From the NCBI RefSeq assembly GCF_000735345.1, contig NZ_JMPJ01000076.1:1-64000 (forward strand): DNA of 64,000 bases. Direction: 5' to 3'. The position numbers and the translations under genes were made by a program. Each line of letters starts with the position of its first letter. Positions within the stretch are counted from its first letter, which is position 1. Positions 7,902 through 15,870 of the stretch are shown here, one piece after another. This stretch comes from Ewingella americana ATCC 33852. GTDB taxonomy: Bacteria > Pseudomonadota > Gammaproteobacteria > Enterobacterales > Enterobacteriaceae. The notes beneath the pieces were generated by a model, which was not told the origin of the DNA, did no database searches, and saw only the letters and a list, made by a program, of their open reading frames with translations.

Positions 7902-9281
7902 TCATTTGACTACCAGCCGAATTATACTTGCGGCTCCCCCAATCGCAGCAAACCCGGCCCCGAGCAACAACGATATAACGGGTCCATTCTGTCCTGCCAT
8001 ACTAAAGCTAAGCGCTACGAGAGCAGTTCCAGTTGCTTGGCCGATCAACCTAGCAGTCGCCACCACTCCGCTAGCGCCGCTGGAGCGGGCTGAAGGAGCG
8101 GCTAACATAATGGATTTTTGATTCGGGGACTGAAATAGACCAAATCCAAAACCCGAAACAATCATAGCTATCACTATGCATAAGATCGGTGCGGAATTGG
8201 AGAGTAAGGTAAAGAGCAGCATTCCGGCCGACAAGAGTATAAGCCCGAGTCCACCAAGGCTGGCCGGTGCCAAGCGATCGGACAAGTGCCCAGCGAGCGG
8301 TGCCATCAAGGCAACGACCGCCGACCATGGTGTCATGACAAAACCCGTCGTCTGAGAGCTCATTCCAATTGCGTGCTCAAGATAAAACGGCAATGCAACA
8401 AATGCGAGACCCTGTGCTGTGAATGCACAGAAGCTAGTGAAAGCAGAGAGTGCAAAGATGGGGCGCATCAAAAGATCCAAAGGCAGCATGGGCGCTGGGT
8501 TGTTACGTTCATAGGTGGCGAGAGCCACCAAAGCGACGACGAAAAGAAGTAATGCTCCTGCCGAATATATCAGTGGATCCCCTTGAGCCGTCGCGCCAAG
8601 CCCGTAGATCAATGCCGCAAACGCGATTGTGGTCAAAACCGCGGCAGGAAGATCAAATTTTCCCAATGCCCGGGGCGAGTCCGGTAAACTGAAAACAGAT
8701 AACGCACAGGCAATAACGCCGATAGGCACGTTAATAGCGAACAGCCACTGCCATGCACCAAATGAAAGGATAATCGACGAGGCTGTCGGGCCAAAAGCGA
8801 AAGCAACCCCGACAACAAGCGCATTTAATCCAAGACCCCGACCAAGAATTTTTCCCGGATATAAAAGTGCGATCAGCGCAGTGTTGACACTCATTATCGC
8901 GCTCGCGCCAACGCCCTGAAACGCCCGGGCAGCTATAAGGCTAGATAGATCAGTTGAAAAAGCACAGGCACCCGAAGCGATGGTGAAAATCACTAAGCCA
9001 CCAATGTAAACTCGGCGATGACCAATAACGGCTCCCAACGCCGCAAATGGTAGGAGCGTTGCGACCGCGAACAACTGATAGGCGTTTATGATCCAGACAG
9101 AGGTGCCTGCGTCCGTATCGAGGCTGCGGGCTATCGTCGGTAATGCTGTATTAGCGATTGCCGTATCCAGAATCGCAAGCGCGATCGAGACCATCAATGC
9201 AGCCATTGCAAGTCGCGATTGATTTGAAATTTTTGTAAAGTGCTGTGGAATCTCGGCACCCGAATTAGTTCGATTTACCAT
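7902..9281 (-). CDS. MFS drug-efflux transporter, DHA2 (14-helix) family
   Basis: An inner-membrane proton-driven exporter of 459 aa. The N-terminal helix carries ALAILDTAIANTALPTIA, the DHA2 motif D1 region. It is followed by GHRRVYIGG (motif A) and ARAFQGVGASAIM (motif B), and motif C-like Gly/Pro helices lie near residues 150-170. Length and pattern fit EmrB/QacA-type pumps with 14 helices. It lies inside the 57-bp-repeat-bounded block, with the D-2-hydroxyacid dehydrogenase gene on the same strand about 230 bp upstream. No ribosome site stands out. The substrate is unknown. Confidence 0.9.
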   Translation of the reverse strand: MVNRTNSGAEIPQHFTKISNQSRLAMAALMVSIALAILDTAIANTALPTIARSLDTDAGTSVWIINAYQLFAVATLLPFAALGAVIGHRRVYIGGLVIFTIASGACAFSTDLSSLIAARAFQGVGASAIMSVNTALIALLYPGKILGRGLGLNALVVGVAFAFGPTASSIILSFGAWQWLFAINVPIGVIACALSVFSLPDSPRALGKFDLPAAVLTTIAFAALIYGLGATAQGDPLIYSAGALLLFVVALVALATYERNNPAPMLPLDLLMRPIFALSAFTSFCAFTAQGLAFVALPFYLEHAIGMSSQTTGFVMTPWSAVVALMAPLAGHLSDRLAPASLGGLGLILLSAGMLLFTLLSNSAPILCIVIAMIVSGFGFGLFQSPNQKSIMLAAPSARSSGASGVVATARLIGQATGTALVALSFSMAGQNGPVISLLLGAGFAAIGGAASIIRLVVK

Positions 9282-9514
9282 CTAAATGATTCACGCTTAT
9301 GTAGGAATGTTTTCGCATGAGCGAAGGCTGGAAGAATAAGATCGCCTTGGCGTCCAGTCTTCGTGCTTGGTATAACGCTTTGTCGTATTCCTAATTTCTG
9401 TAGCTGACTGGCTATTTCTACGCCGCCCGGAAAACGCCTAGAACGGCTACCAGTCGCCACGCAGTTGCTGATGAACTATTGAATTAGGTTTAGAGATATA
9501 AGACCGCGTTGGAA

Positions 9515-10462
9515 TTAGCTCATAGTGCGGATCGGATCGCCCTTCAACCAAGCAGCGAGATTATCGACTGCTTGTTGGAAAAAGACATTATACGTGCGCC
9601 GTGTCACATATCCGAGGTGAGGGGTCGCTATCACATTATCCATAGTGCGGAATGGATGCGATGGTGCGAGCGGCTCGTTATCGAAAACGTCCAGAGCAGC
9701 CCCGGCTATTGTACGTCTCTTAAGCGCGTCGATCAGAGCCGTCTCATTAACAAGTGGACCACGTGAAGTGTTTACTAACCATGCTGAAGGCTTCATCAAA
9801 GCAAGATCGCTTGCGTCGATTATCAAGCGACTACGCTGCGATAAGACGAGATGAACTGTCAGCCAATCAGATTGGCGCAGCAGCGTTTCTTTGTCGACCA
9901 GCTCGACGCCCGCGGCCTGAGCTTTTTCGGCAGTCAAATTCTCACTCCAGGCAATGACGCGCATGCCAAAAACTCGTCCAATAGCCGCGATTTTCGTGCC
10001 GATACGACCCAACCCCATTATTCCAAGTGTGGCTCCCTCGAGATCCTGCCCAACAGTTAGTTGCCATCCACCGTTACGTAACGAATGTGTTTCAACGGGG
10101 ATATGCCGCGCCGAGGCCATTATTAAAGCCCAAGCGAGCTCCGGCGCGCCGTTACCAACGCCGTCCGTGTAAGTTACCGTCACTCCCATTTTCTTGGCAG
10201 TATCAAGGTCGATAGATGCGTTGCTCGGTGCATTCGAGCCGATGTATTTTAGATTCGGTAACCGTGTAAGAAGCGCATGATTGAACGGGGTCCGCTCTCT
10301 CATCACGCAAATTGCATCAAAGGATTGCAGTCTCGACACTAAAGCATCGATGTCCGTAAGGTGATCTCTGAAGACCGTGACCTCCGCGAGTGCCTCAACG
10401 GGGGACCAGTCAGCACTCTCAAGTGCGGCACCTTGGAAATCATCAATAATTGCAATTTTCAT
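9515..10462 (-). CDS. D-2-hydroxyacid dehydrogenase, NAD-dependent
   Basis: A soluble oxidoreductase of 315 aa in the D-isomer-specific 2-hydroxyacid dehydrogenase family, interconverting a 2-oxo acid and its D-2-hydroxy acid. It has the NAD-binding GLGRIG motif near residues 149-154, the conserved active-site region NTSRGPLVNE with the substrate-binding Arg (near 233-243), DVFDNEPL with the catalytic Glu (near 260), and TPHLGY with the catalytic His (near 284). All the expected active-site residues are present. The gene is divergent from the LysR gene at 10654 (about 190 bp), its probable regulator. The oxo-acid substrate is not evident. Confidence 0.92.
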   Translation of the reverse strand: MKIAIIDDFQGAALESADWSPVEALAEVTVFRDHLTDIDALVSRLQSFDAICVMRERTPFNHALLTRLPNLKYIGSNAPSNASIDLDTAKKMGVTVTYTDGVGNGAPELAWALIMASARHIPVETHSLRNGGWQLTVGQDLEGATLGIMGLGRIGTKIAAIGRVFGMRVIAWSENLTAEKAQAAGVELVDKETLLRQSDWLTVHLVLSQRSRLIIDASDLALMKPSAWLVNTSRGPLVNETALIDALKRRTIAGAALDVFDNEPLAPSHPFRTMDNVIATPHLGYVTRRTYNVFFQQAVDNLAAWLKGDPIRTMS

Positions 10463-10653
10463 ATTCTTCCTCTTTCGTCTTCCAGCACAACATTACTGAG
10501 TTTTGATAGAGGCTAATGTCCCAATTATACGAAGGTATGTGGAACATCAACTGCCAACTCAACTCATCGATTGAGCTGATCTTGCAATTTACGATATCAT
10601 TAGGCAACGAACGTTTTTACACTGTTGCCGTACAAAAATGTTAGGTATATATC

Positions 10654-11511
10654 GTGGAATGGAGTGATATTCGGATTTTCCTCGCCCTCACTAGAACCGG
10701 AACCTTTGGCGCTGCGGCCCGTTCGCTAGGCGTAAGTCATCCGACTGTTGCGCGGCGACTACAAACACTTGAAGCTTCTCTTGGACAAAAGCTTTTCCAG
10801 AAAAACACTGACGGACTAACCCTAACGCCTGAAGGGACGTCTGTGCTCGCGCTTGCCGAGAGCATGGAAGAGACCGCTTTAACAATGGAGCGCCGACTCG
10901 CAGGGCAAACCAAGGATTTTGACGGTACGCTGCGGGTTGCGGCTTCAGACTGGTTCGGCACTTGGCTGTTACCACAGGTCACAAGGCGCTACGCCCAGGC
11001 GCATCCTCGCGTAAGTATCGAATTACTCACGGCAACTCGACTTTATAGTCTTTCCTATAGAGAAGCCGATCTGGCTTTTCGCGTTGTGCCCTTCACGGAA
11101 CCAGACATCATTCAACGACGTTTGATGACCTTGTCTTTTGGGATCTATGCGTCCGCCGGTACCTCAGTCGACCAAGACAGCGATGGTACAGGACTTCAAA
11201 TCATTGAAGATATGCCAACTGGTGAGCGCTACGAGGCCGGATGGCTCAAACAGCGCCTGCCAAATGCCCGCTCCGTATTCCGCTCCAATAGTCGTAACGT
11301 GCAAGCGAAAATGTGTGCTGAAGGTATTGGGCTAGCGGTCCTGCCAAGAGTGATTGGTGATCGTATGGAAGAACTGAAACGGATTGAAATTTCAGCCACT
11401 CCCCCAACGCGCGACTTATGGATCGGCTATCACAGTGATTTGAAGAGAATGCATCGTTTACGTGCATTTGTTGATGCCGCTATCGCAGTTTTGGCGGTCA
11501 ATGACGAGTAA
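10654..11511 (+). CDS. LysR-family transcriptional regulator
   Basis: A 285-residue LysR regulator with the HTH GAAARSLGVSHPTVARRLQTLE near residues 17-38 and LTPEGTSVLALAE just after. The effector domain begins GTLRVAASDWFG near residue 90. It starts with GTG at 10654 (MEWSDIRIFL), preceded by TTAGG at a workable distance. It diverges from the D-2-hydroxyacid dehydrogenase gene, suggesting control of that gene and perhaps of the MFS pump beyond it. Its stop lies 12 bases before the end of the next, convergent LysR gene, at the right end of the repeat-bounded block. Confidence 0.9.
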   Translation: MEWSDIRIFLALTRTGTFGAAARSLGVSHPTVARRLQTLEASLGQKLFQKNTDGLTLTPEGTSVLALAESMEETALTMERRLAGQTKDFDGTLRVAASDWFGTWLLPQVTRRYAQAHPRVSIELLTATRLYSLSYREADLAFRVVPFTEPDIIQRRLMTLSFGIYASAGTSVDQDSDGTGLQIIEDMPTGERYEAGWLKQRLPNARSVFRSNSRNVQAKMCAEGIGLAVLPRVIGDRMEELKRIEISATPPTRDLWIGYHSDLKRMHRLRAFVDAAIAVLAVNDE

Positions 11512-11522
11512 AAAAATCTTCA

Positions 11523-11579
11523 TCACAGCCGAAACTGCTCGGCAATCAGCTTCTCAAGTGCCGACACCGCTTGAGAAGC
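11523..11579 (-). repeat. 57-bp direct repeat, right copy (within LysR gene)
   Basis: These are the last 57 bases of the LysR gene at 11523-12377. The same sequence recurs at 5194-5250 in the same orientation with 55 of 57 bases identical. Both differences are synonymous in the LysR frame. The segment between the copies (about 6.27 kb) holds LysR, azlCD, an MFS pump, a dehydrogenase and another LysR gene. Confidence 0.88.
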
Positions 11580-12377
11580 GTCGGCCGATGGCGAGCGCAG
11601 CAAATACACTTCATAAGTTGGGACTTTGGGTAAGTTTTCCAGAATGCGCATGGTCGGTTTTACCCGCGCGCGATCAATCAAGCTGATGCCTAAGCCAGTT
11701 TCCACACAGGCTTCAATTGCACTTGAAGAGGGGCTGGTGAGAATAACTCGCCAGTCCAATTGTGCGTCAGAAAGCGAACGGGTCATGGCTTCACTGTAGG
11801 GGCAATGGCTGGCGTGCAGCGCCAACGGCAGCGGACTTCCCGGCGTGAGTGCCATCCGCGCTCCCCCCACCCACACCGGCGTGGTGGCCATCAGCAGTAA
11901 TCCTTCAGAACGCGAACCCGCCGCACACACGGAAATGGCAATATCGAGACGCTCCTGCCCTATCAGATTTCTCAGCGTAAAGCTGGGCGCGGTGGTGATC
12001 TCCAGCGCCACCTCGGGGTAATTCATATTGAAGGTCGGCAGGATATCGCGAATGACATAAGCCGCGTACTCATCAGGCACGCCAAGCTTGATGTGGCCCT
12101 TTAGCGGCGTGGCACGCAGCTCATCGAGAATTTGGTCGTGAGCCCGCAACAGGCTGCCGGTGGTCGCCAGCAGGCGTTCACCCAAAGGCGTCAGGATCAC
12201 CGACTGGTTATCGCGTTCAAACAGCCTGCCGCCGGCAATCGCCTCCAACCTTTGGATATGCACGCTCACCGCCGCCGGGCTTTTATTCACCTGAGCGGCC
12301 GCCGCGCGAAATTGCCCTAACTTCGCCACAGCGTGGAAGGTGCGCAGCAGTTCTATATCTAAGGTTGTCGATATCAT
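11523..12377 (-). CDS. LysR-family transcriptional regulator
   Basis: A 284-residue LysR protein, HTH near residues 10-60 (FRAAAAQVNKSPAAVSVHIQRLE), with the effector domain opening HIKLGVPDEYAA. It shares the GVPD-x-YAA signature with the LysR at 5278-6129. I chose the ATG giving MISTTLDIELL; a GTG at 12395 would add six residues. It is divergent from the EamA exporter gene (12467), 89 bp away, which is its likely target. Its final 18 codons are duplicated at 5194-5250. This suggests it once lay directly downstream of and convergent with the NAD(P)H oxidoreductase gene, before the 5.25-11.5 kb segment arrived. Confidence 0.92.
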   Translation of the reverse strand: MISTTLDIELLRTFHAVAKLGQFRAAAAQVNKSPAAVSVHIQRLEAIAGGRLFERDNQSVILTPLGERLLATTGSLLRAHDQILDELRATPLKGHIKLGVPDEYAAYVIRDILPTFNMNYPEVALEITTAPSFTLRNLIGQERLDIAISVCAAGSRSEGLLLMATTPVWVGGARMALTPGSPLPLALHASHCPYSEAMTRSLSDAQLDWRVILTSPSSSAIEACVETGLGISLIDRARVKPTMRILENLPKVPTYEVYLLRSPSADASQAVSALEKLIAEQFRL

Positions 12378-12466
12378 TCCGTTTTTATAAACCACTGAGT
12401 TAATTTATTTCGTTTTATTGAATTACATCGTTTCTCTAAGATCAAGTCAAAGAGAGGCGAAAAAAC

Positions 12467-13441
12467 ATGCTAAATGGCAATACAACAGACATTCTCCCGA
12501 GAAAAACTGACAAAAAGGCCGTCATCGGCACCTTTTCACTGCTGGCCTGTGAAGCACTATTAGTCGTCGCGTGGAGCTCGGGGTTCGTGGGCGCAAGATT
12601 TTCCATTGATTACACCTCGGCTTTGGTGGTGGTTTTTTGGCGCTGCGTACTGGTCACGGTCATCTTATTCCCCTTTGTTATTCGCCAGTTACGCCACACG
12701 CCGCTTGCCACCCTAGCCCTCAACAGCGGTATTGGACTGCTGGCCATGGCGGGATATCTGGCGGGGGTGGTGAAAGGCATTGAGCTGGGCGTTTCTGCGG
12801 GGCTTGCAGCATTGATGGCTGACCTTCTGCCCATCGGCACGGCCCTGCTGGCACTGATATTTATGCGCCAAAAACCGGCCAACGTGGTCTGGCTCGGCTT
12901 GCTATTGGGCGTTGCCGGGGTGCTGATGGTCAGCTGGGGCAGCCTGTCGTTGAAGGCGGTTCCGCCGTGGGCCTATGCCCTGCCGCTGCTTGGGATGCTG
13001 TCACTGGCCGGTGCTACCCTGCTGCAAAAGAAATTTCAGCCCTCGACTCCGCTCAATCTCACCACCACGCTGTGGCTGCAAAGCGCCGCGTCGTCAGTGG
13101 CATTTGCCGTCGTGGCCGGTAGTCAGGGACCCCTGCTACCGGAAATGTCACGCGGATTAGCATTAAGCGTGCTGTGGACCGGGCTGTTTTCAACTTTCGG
13201 CGGCTACGGACTGTACTGGTTCTGCCTGCAACGCACTTCGGCGGTGCGCGTCACCAGCGTCCTGTTCCTCAGCCCGCCGGTCACCCTGCTCTGGGCATGG
13301 GCGATGTTTGGCGAGCCACTTTCATGGACCATGCTGGCCGGAATGGCAGTTTCCCTGCTCGGAATTGGGATGGTTATCAAGGGAGATTCAGGTAAACCTT
13401 CAAAAATCTCCCGCTTTATGCGACGTTATAGGCCGTTTTAG
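12467..13441 (+). CDS. EamA/DMT-family metabolite exporter
   Basis: An inner-membrane protein of 324 aa with ten hydrophobic helices arranged as two EamA repeats (about residues 25-160 and 170-305). It shows the family's VAWSSGFVGAR in helix 1 and conserved Gly/Pro-rich helices near LLAMAGYLAGVVKGIELG. Members export amino acids or other metabolites. It diverges from the LysR gene at 11523-12377. The C-terminal tail after the last helix is basic (KISRFMRRYRPF). A LacI-type gene begins 52 bp downstream on the same strand but is probably expressed separately. The substrate is unknown. Confidence 0.9.
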   Translation: MLNGNTTDILPRKTDKKAVIGTFSLLACEALLVVAWSSGFVGARFSIDYTSALVVVFWRCVLVTVILFPFVIRQLRHTPLATLALNSGIGLLAMAGYLAGVVKGIELGVSAGLAALMADLLPIGTALLALIFMRQKPANVVWLGLLLGVAGVLMVSWGSLSLKAVPPWAYALPLLGMLSLAGATLLQKKFQPSTPLNLTTTLWLQSAASSVAFAVVAGSQGPLLPEMSRGLALSVLWTGLFSTFGGYGLYWFCLQRTSAVRVTSVLFLSPPVTLLWAWAMFGEPLSWTMLAGMAVSLLGIGMVIKGDSGKPSKISRFMRRYRPF

Positions 13442-13493
13442 CCCCTGCCAGCCAAGGATTGCGACGACAGGATTTGAAGGAAAGAGACGCATA

Positions 13494-14546
13494 ATGAAGA
13501 AAAGCATCACCATAAAAGATATTGCCGAGATGGCCGGGGTGTCGATCACCACGGTTTCTCGCGTACTGAATAACAACCAATGGGTGGCGGATAAAACCAA
13601 AGCCAAAGTTGATAAGGTGATCAAGGAGCATAATTTCAGCCCGAACTTAGTGGCGCGCGGCATGATTTCGAAGAAGACCCACATGCTCGCGGTGGTGGTT
13701 TCTGACATCACTAACCCCTACTTCGTGATGCTGGTCGAACAGATTGAAAAGGTCTGTTTGCAGGCAGGCTATAAGGTCATGCTGTTCGACACCCAGTCCG
13801 CCAATAAAGGCCCGACCGGCTCCACGCAGCATATCGACGAGAATATCTTTACCTCGGTGATCAGCAGCCAGCTCGACGGGGTGATTATTCTTGGCGGCGA
13901 AATTGACTACCTTGTGGTGCCAGAGAGCTATCTGGAGGCACTGAAAAAACTCACCGAAACCATCCCTACCGTGGTAGTCGGGCGTAACATTGCGCAGCTC
14001 GATTACCCTTGTATCGTCCGCGACCAGACCCACAGCGTTGAGCTGGTAGCCCAACATTTGATTGATAAAGGTTATCGGAAAATCGCTTTTATCGGCGGTT
14101 CGGAGAAGGTCTACATCACCAAACAGCGGATAAAAGCCTTCAAAGATCAGTTAGCGAAAGCTGGATTAACGGCCGACGACAGCCTGATTATTGAAACCAA
14201 CTTTTACCTGCAGCACGGCTATCAGGCCGCAGAACGCCTGATTCAGCACAGCCAAAAAGGCGGCTTACCTGAAGCCATTTTGGCGATTAACGATCAGGTA
14301 GCCATCGGCGCTATCCGCGCATTAAAAGATAACAACATCAGCGTGCCGCAAGATATCGCGGTCGCCAGCTGCGAGTACTTCCCCGGCAGCGAATACTATG
14401 TTCCACGCATTACCACGGTTGACCATCAAAATGCACAGATAGGTCAAGCGGTTACTACCACTATTCTGGACATCATCGAGCCGCGTGAGCAGGCGAGTGA
14501 ATACCCAGAAATTGTCTCTGTGCTGATTGAAGGCGAGTCTTGCTAA
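13494..14546 (+). CDS. LacI-family transcriptional repressor
   Basis: A 350-residue repressor. The N-terminal HTH and hinge helix (ITIKDIAEMAGVSITTVSRVLNN, about residues 5-27) recognises operators, and the C-terminal two-lobe periplasmic-binding-like domain binds a sugar or sugar phosphate. The ATG at 13494 is preceded by AAGGAAAGAG; the frame is open further upstream but only this start gives the canonical LacI N-terminus. It sits immediately upstream, on the same strand, of the SIS-enzyme and PTS genes. A 16-bp perfect palindrome with the LacI-type core AAAACGTTTT lies in front of those genes and is its probable operator. The effector is unknown, probably an imported phosphosugar. Confidence 0.92.
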   Translation: MKKSITIKDIAEMAGVSITTVSRVLNNNQWVADKTKAKVDKVIKEHNFSPNLVARGMISKKTHMLAVVVSDITNPYFVMLVEQIEKVCLQAGYKVMLFDTQSANKGPTGSTQHIDENIFTSVISSQLDGVIILGGEIDYLVVPESYLEALKKLTETIPTVVVGRNIAQLDYPCIVRDQTHSVELVAQHLIDKGYRKIAFIGGSEKVYITKQRIKAFKDQLAKAGLTADDSLIIETNFYLQHGYQAAERLIQHSQKGGLPEAILAINDQVAIGAIRALKDNNISVPQDIAVASCEYFPGSEYYVPRITTVDHQNAQIGQAVTTTILDIIEPREQASEYPEIVSVLIEGESC

Positions 14547-14686
14547 GGTTGTCCCGGCTTGAGTGCTTACTCAAGCCACAAATCTCCCCCCCGTTAAACC
14601 CCAAAACGAGCAGCCGCCCCTCTCTTAACAAAAGGCGTTTTAATCCTGCCTTTTGCCACTTCGCTCACAGTTTCACTCTCCTCGTA

Positions 14687-14732
14687 TTGATCTTCCTATT
14701 GCTGACTCCTATTTTACTGAAAACGTTTTCAG
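14687..14732 (+). promoter_or_regulatory. Promoter with LacI-type palindromic operator
   Basis: CTGAAAACGTTTTCAG (14717-14732) is a perfect 16-bp palindrome with the central CG typical of LacI/PurR-family operators. Just upstream, TTGATC (14687-14692) and TATTTT (14710-14715) are spaced by 17 bases and form a plausible sigma-70 promoter. The operator would cover the transcription start, fitting simple repression by the adjacent LacI protein. A second, weaker inverted repeat AGGTTTT/AAAACCT follows at 14731-14750. The SIS gene starts at 14780. Confidence 0.75.
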
Positions 14733-14779
14733 GTTTTCAGTTTAAAACCTAACAAACACCGTAAATAAGGGAGAAGACC

Positions 14780-15850
14780 GTGAAGCCGACCATGATGACC
14801 TATATTCATCAGCAGCATGAAGTATTGTTAAATATCCTTAATGGGTATCCTAAGACAATCCCTGTTATTCAAGACAAGAATGAATGGTTAATACTCGCCA
14901 CCGGCTCCAGCATTAATGCGGCGAAAAGCGCGAAGTATTACATTGAGAAATTAACCCGCGCCAGAATTACTATCGAAGAACCGTTCAATTATCAGTTCTT
15001 TGAGAAGCCAAACCCGGCGATTGATTTAGTGATGGGCGTTTCACAAAGTGGCGAAAGCACCTCCACCCTCAACGCTATGCGCCACATTAAGCAGTACAGC
15101 AACGCGCAGACCTACGGCGTGACCAGCAAGATGGACAGCGAACTGGCGAAAAGCGTTGATATCGCTATTGATATTCAAAACGGCGAAGAACGTGTAGGCT
15201 ACGTCACCAAAGGTTATACCGCGACGATCCTCACCCTGATGTTACTAGGTTTACGCAGTGCCAGAGCCGACGGCGCGATTAGCGAACAGCAAGAACACGC
15301 CGAGCTGGCAATGTTTAAGGCCGCCATTGACGCCATTCCCACTATCATTGATGACACCGAAACCTTCTACCAAACCTGGAAGGATGAGCTGGTCGCCTCG
15401 CCGCGCTTCACCAGTATTGGCTATGGCCCGGCGGTGGGCGTCTGTCAGGAGATGGCGACTAAATTTGCCGAAACCGTGCGCGTCCCCTCTCAAGGAATTG
15501 AGATGGAAACCTTTATGCACGGCCCCTATTTCGAGGTGAATCCGCAGCATCGCATCTTCTTTATCGAGGTGGAAAGCGTCGCCAAAGAGCGTTTATTGCT
15601 GCTCCGCGAGTATGAGAAGAAATGCACGCCTTTTATTTACAGCCTGAAAATCGGTAAAAGCGACGAGCCGCGAACCCTATCGATTGATGCCAAGGTCAGT
15701 GAATATATTGCGCCACTGATTGCGGTGATCCCGTTCCAGATATTGGCTCATCATATTGCTGAAGATAAAGGCAATAACCTCGGTCAGCGTATTTTTACCG
15801 ATTTTGGTGTGTCGGTAAAAAGTAAAACCAAACCCGGTGATTATAACTAA
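14780..15850 (+). CDS. SIS-domain sugar-phosphate isomerase/deglycase (FrlB/GlmS-isomerase-like)
   Basis: A 356-residue soluble protein with two SIS domains (about residues 25-160 and 195-335). It resembles the isomerase half of GlmS and the FrlB/GfrF deglycases that act on phosphorylated amino sugars or fructosamines. LATGSSINAAKSAKYY and VSQSGESTSTLNAM are the sugar-phosphate-binding loops, and EMETFMHGP near residue 250 matches the catalytic Glu and His region of that group. It starts with GTG at 14780 (GGGAGA upstream), or possibly the ATG at 14792. The PTS EIIBC gene follows 20 bp later. I infer that it processes the phosphorylated sugar delivered by that permease. Confidence 0.85.
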   Translation: MKPTMMTYIHQQHEVLLNILNGYPKTIPVIQDKNEWLILATGSSINAAKSAKYYIEKLTRARITIEEPFNYQFFEKPNPAIDLVMGVSQSGESTSTLNAMRHIKQYSNAQTYGVTSKMDSELAKSVDIAIDIQNGEERVGYVTKGYTATILTLMLLGLRSARADGAISEQQEHAELAMFKAAIDAIPTIIDDTETFYQTWKDELVASPRFTSIGYGPAVGVCQEMATKFAETVRVPSQGIEMETFMHGPYFEVNPQHRIFFIEVESVAKERLLLLREYEKKCTPFIYSLKIGKSDEPRTLSIDAKVSEYIAPLIAVIPFQILAHHIAEDKGNNLGQRIFTDFGVSVKSKTKPGDYN

Positions 15851-15870
15851 GGTTTAATGAAGGAAATAAC

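Noticed and set aside
9275-9460. Minus-strand frame upstream of the DHA2 pump
   Set aside because: Overlaps the pump start, basic low-complexity composition, no support.
5194-11579. IS-element target-site duplication as the cause of the 57-bp repeat
   Set aside because: 57 bases is far longer than usual target duplications, no transposase or terminal inverted repeats are present, and the copies differ by synonymous changes; recombination fits better.
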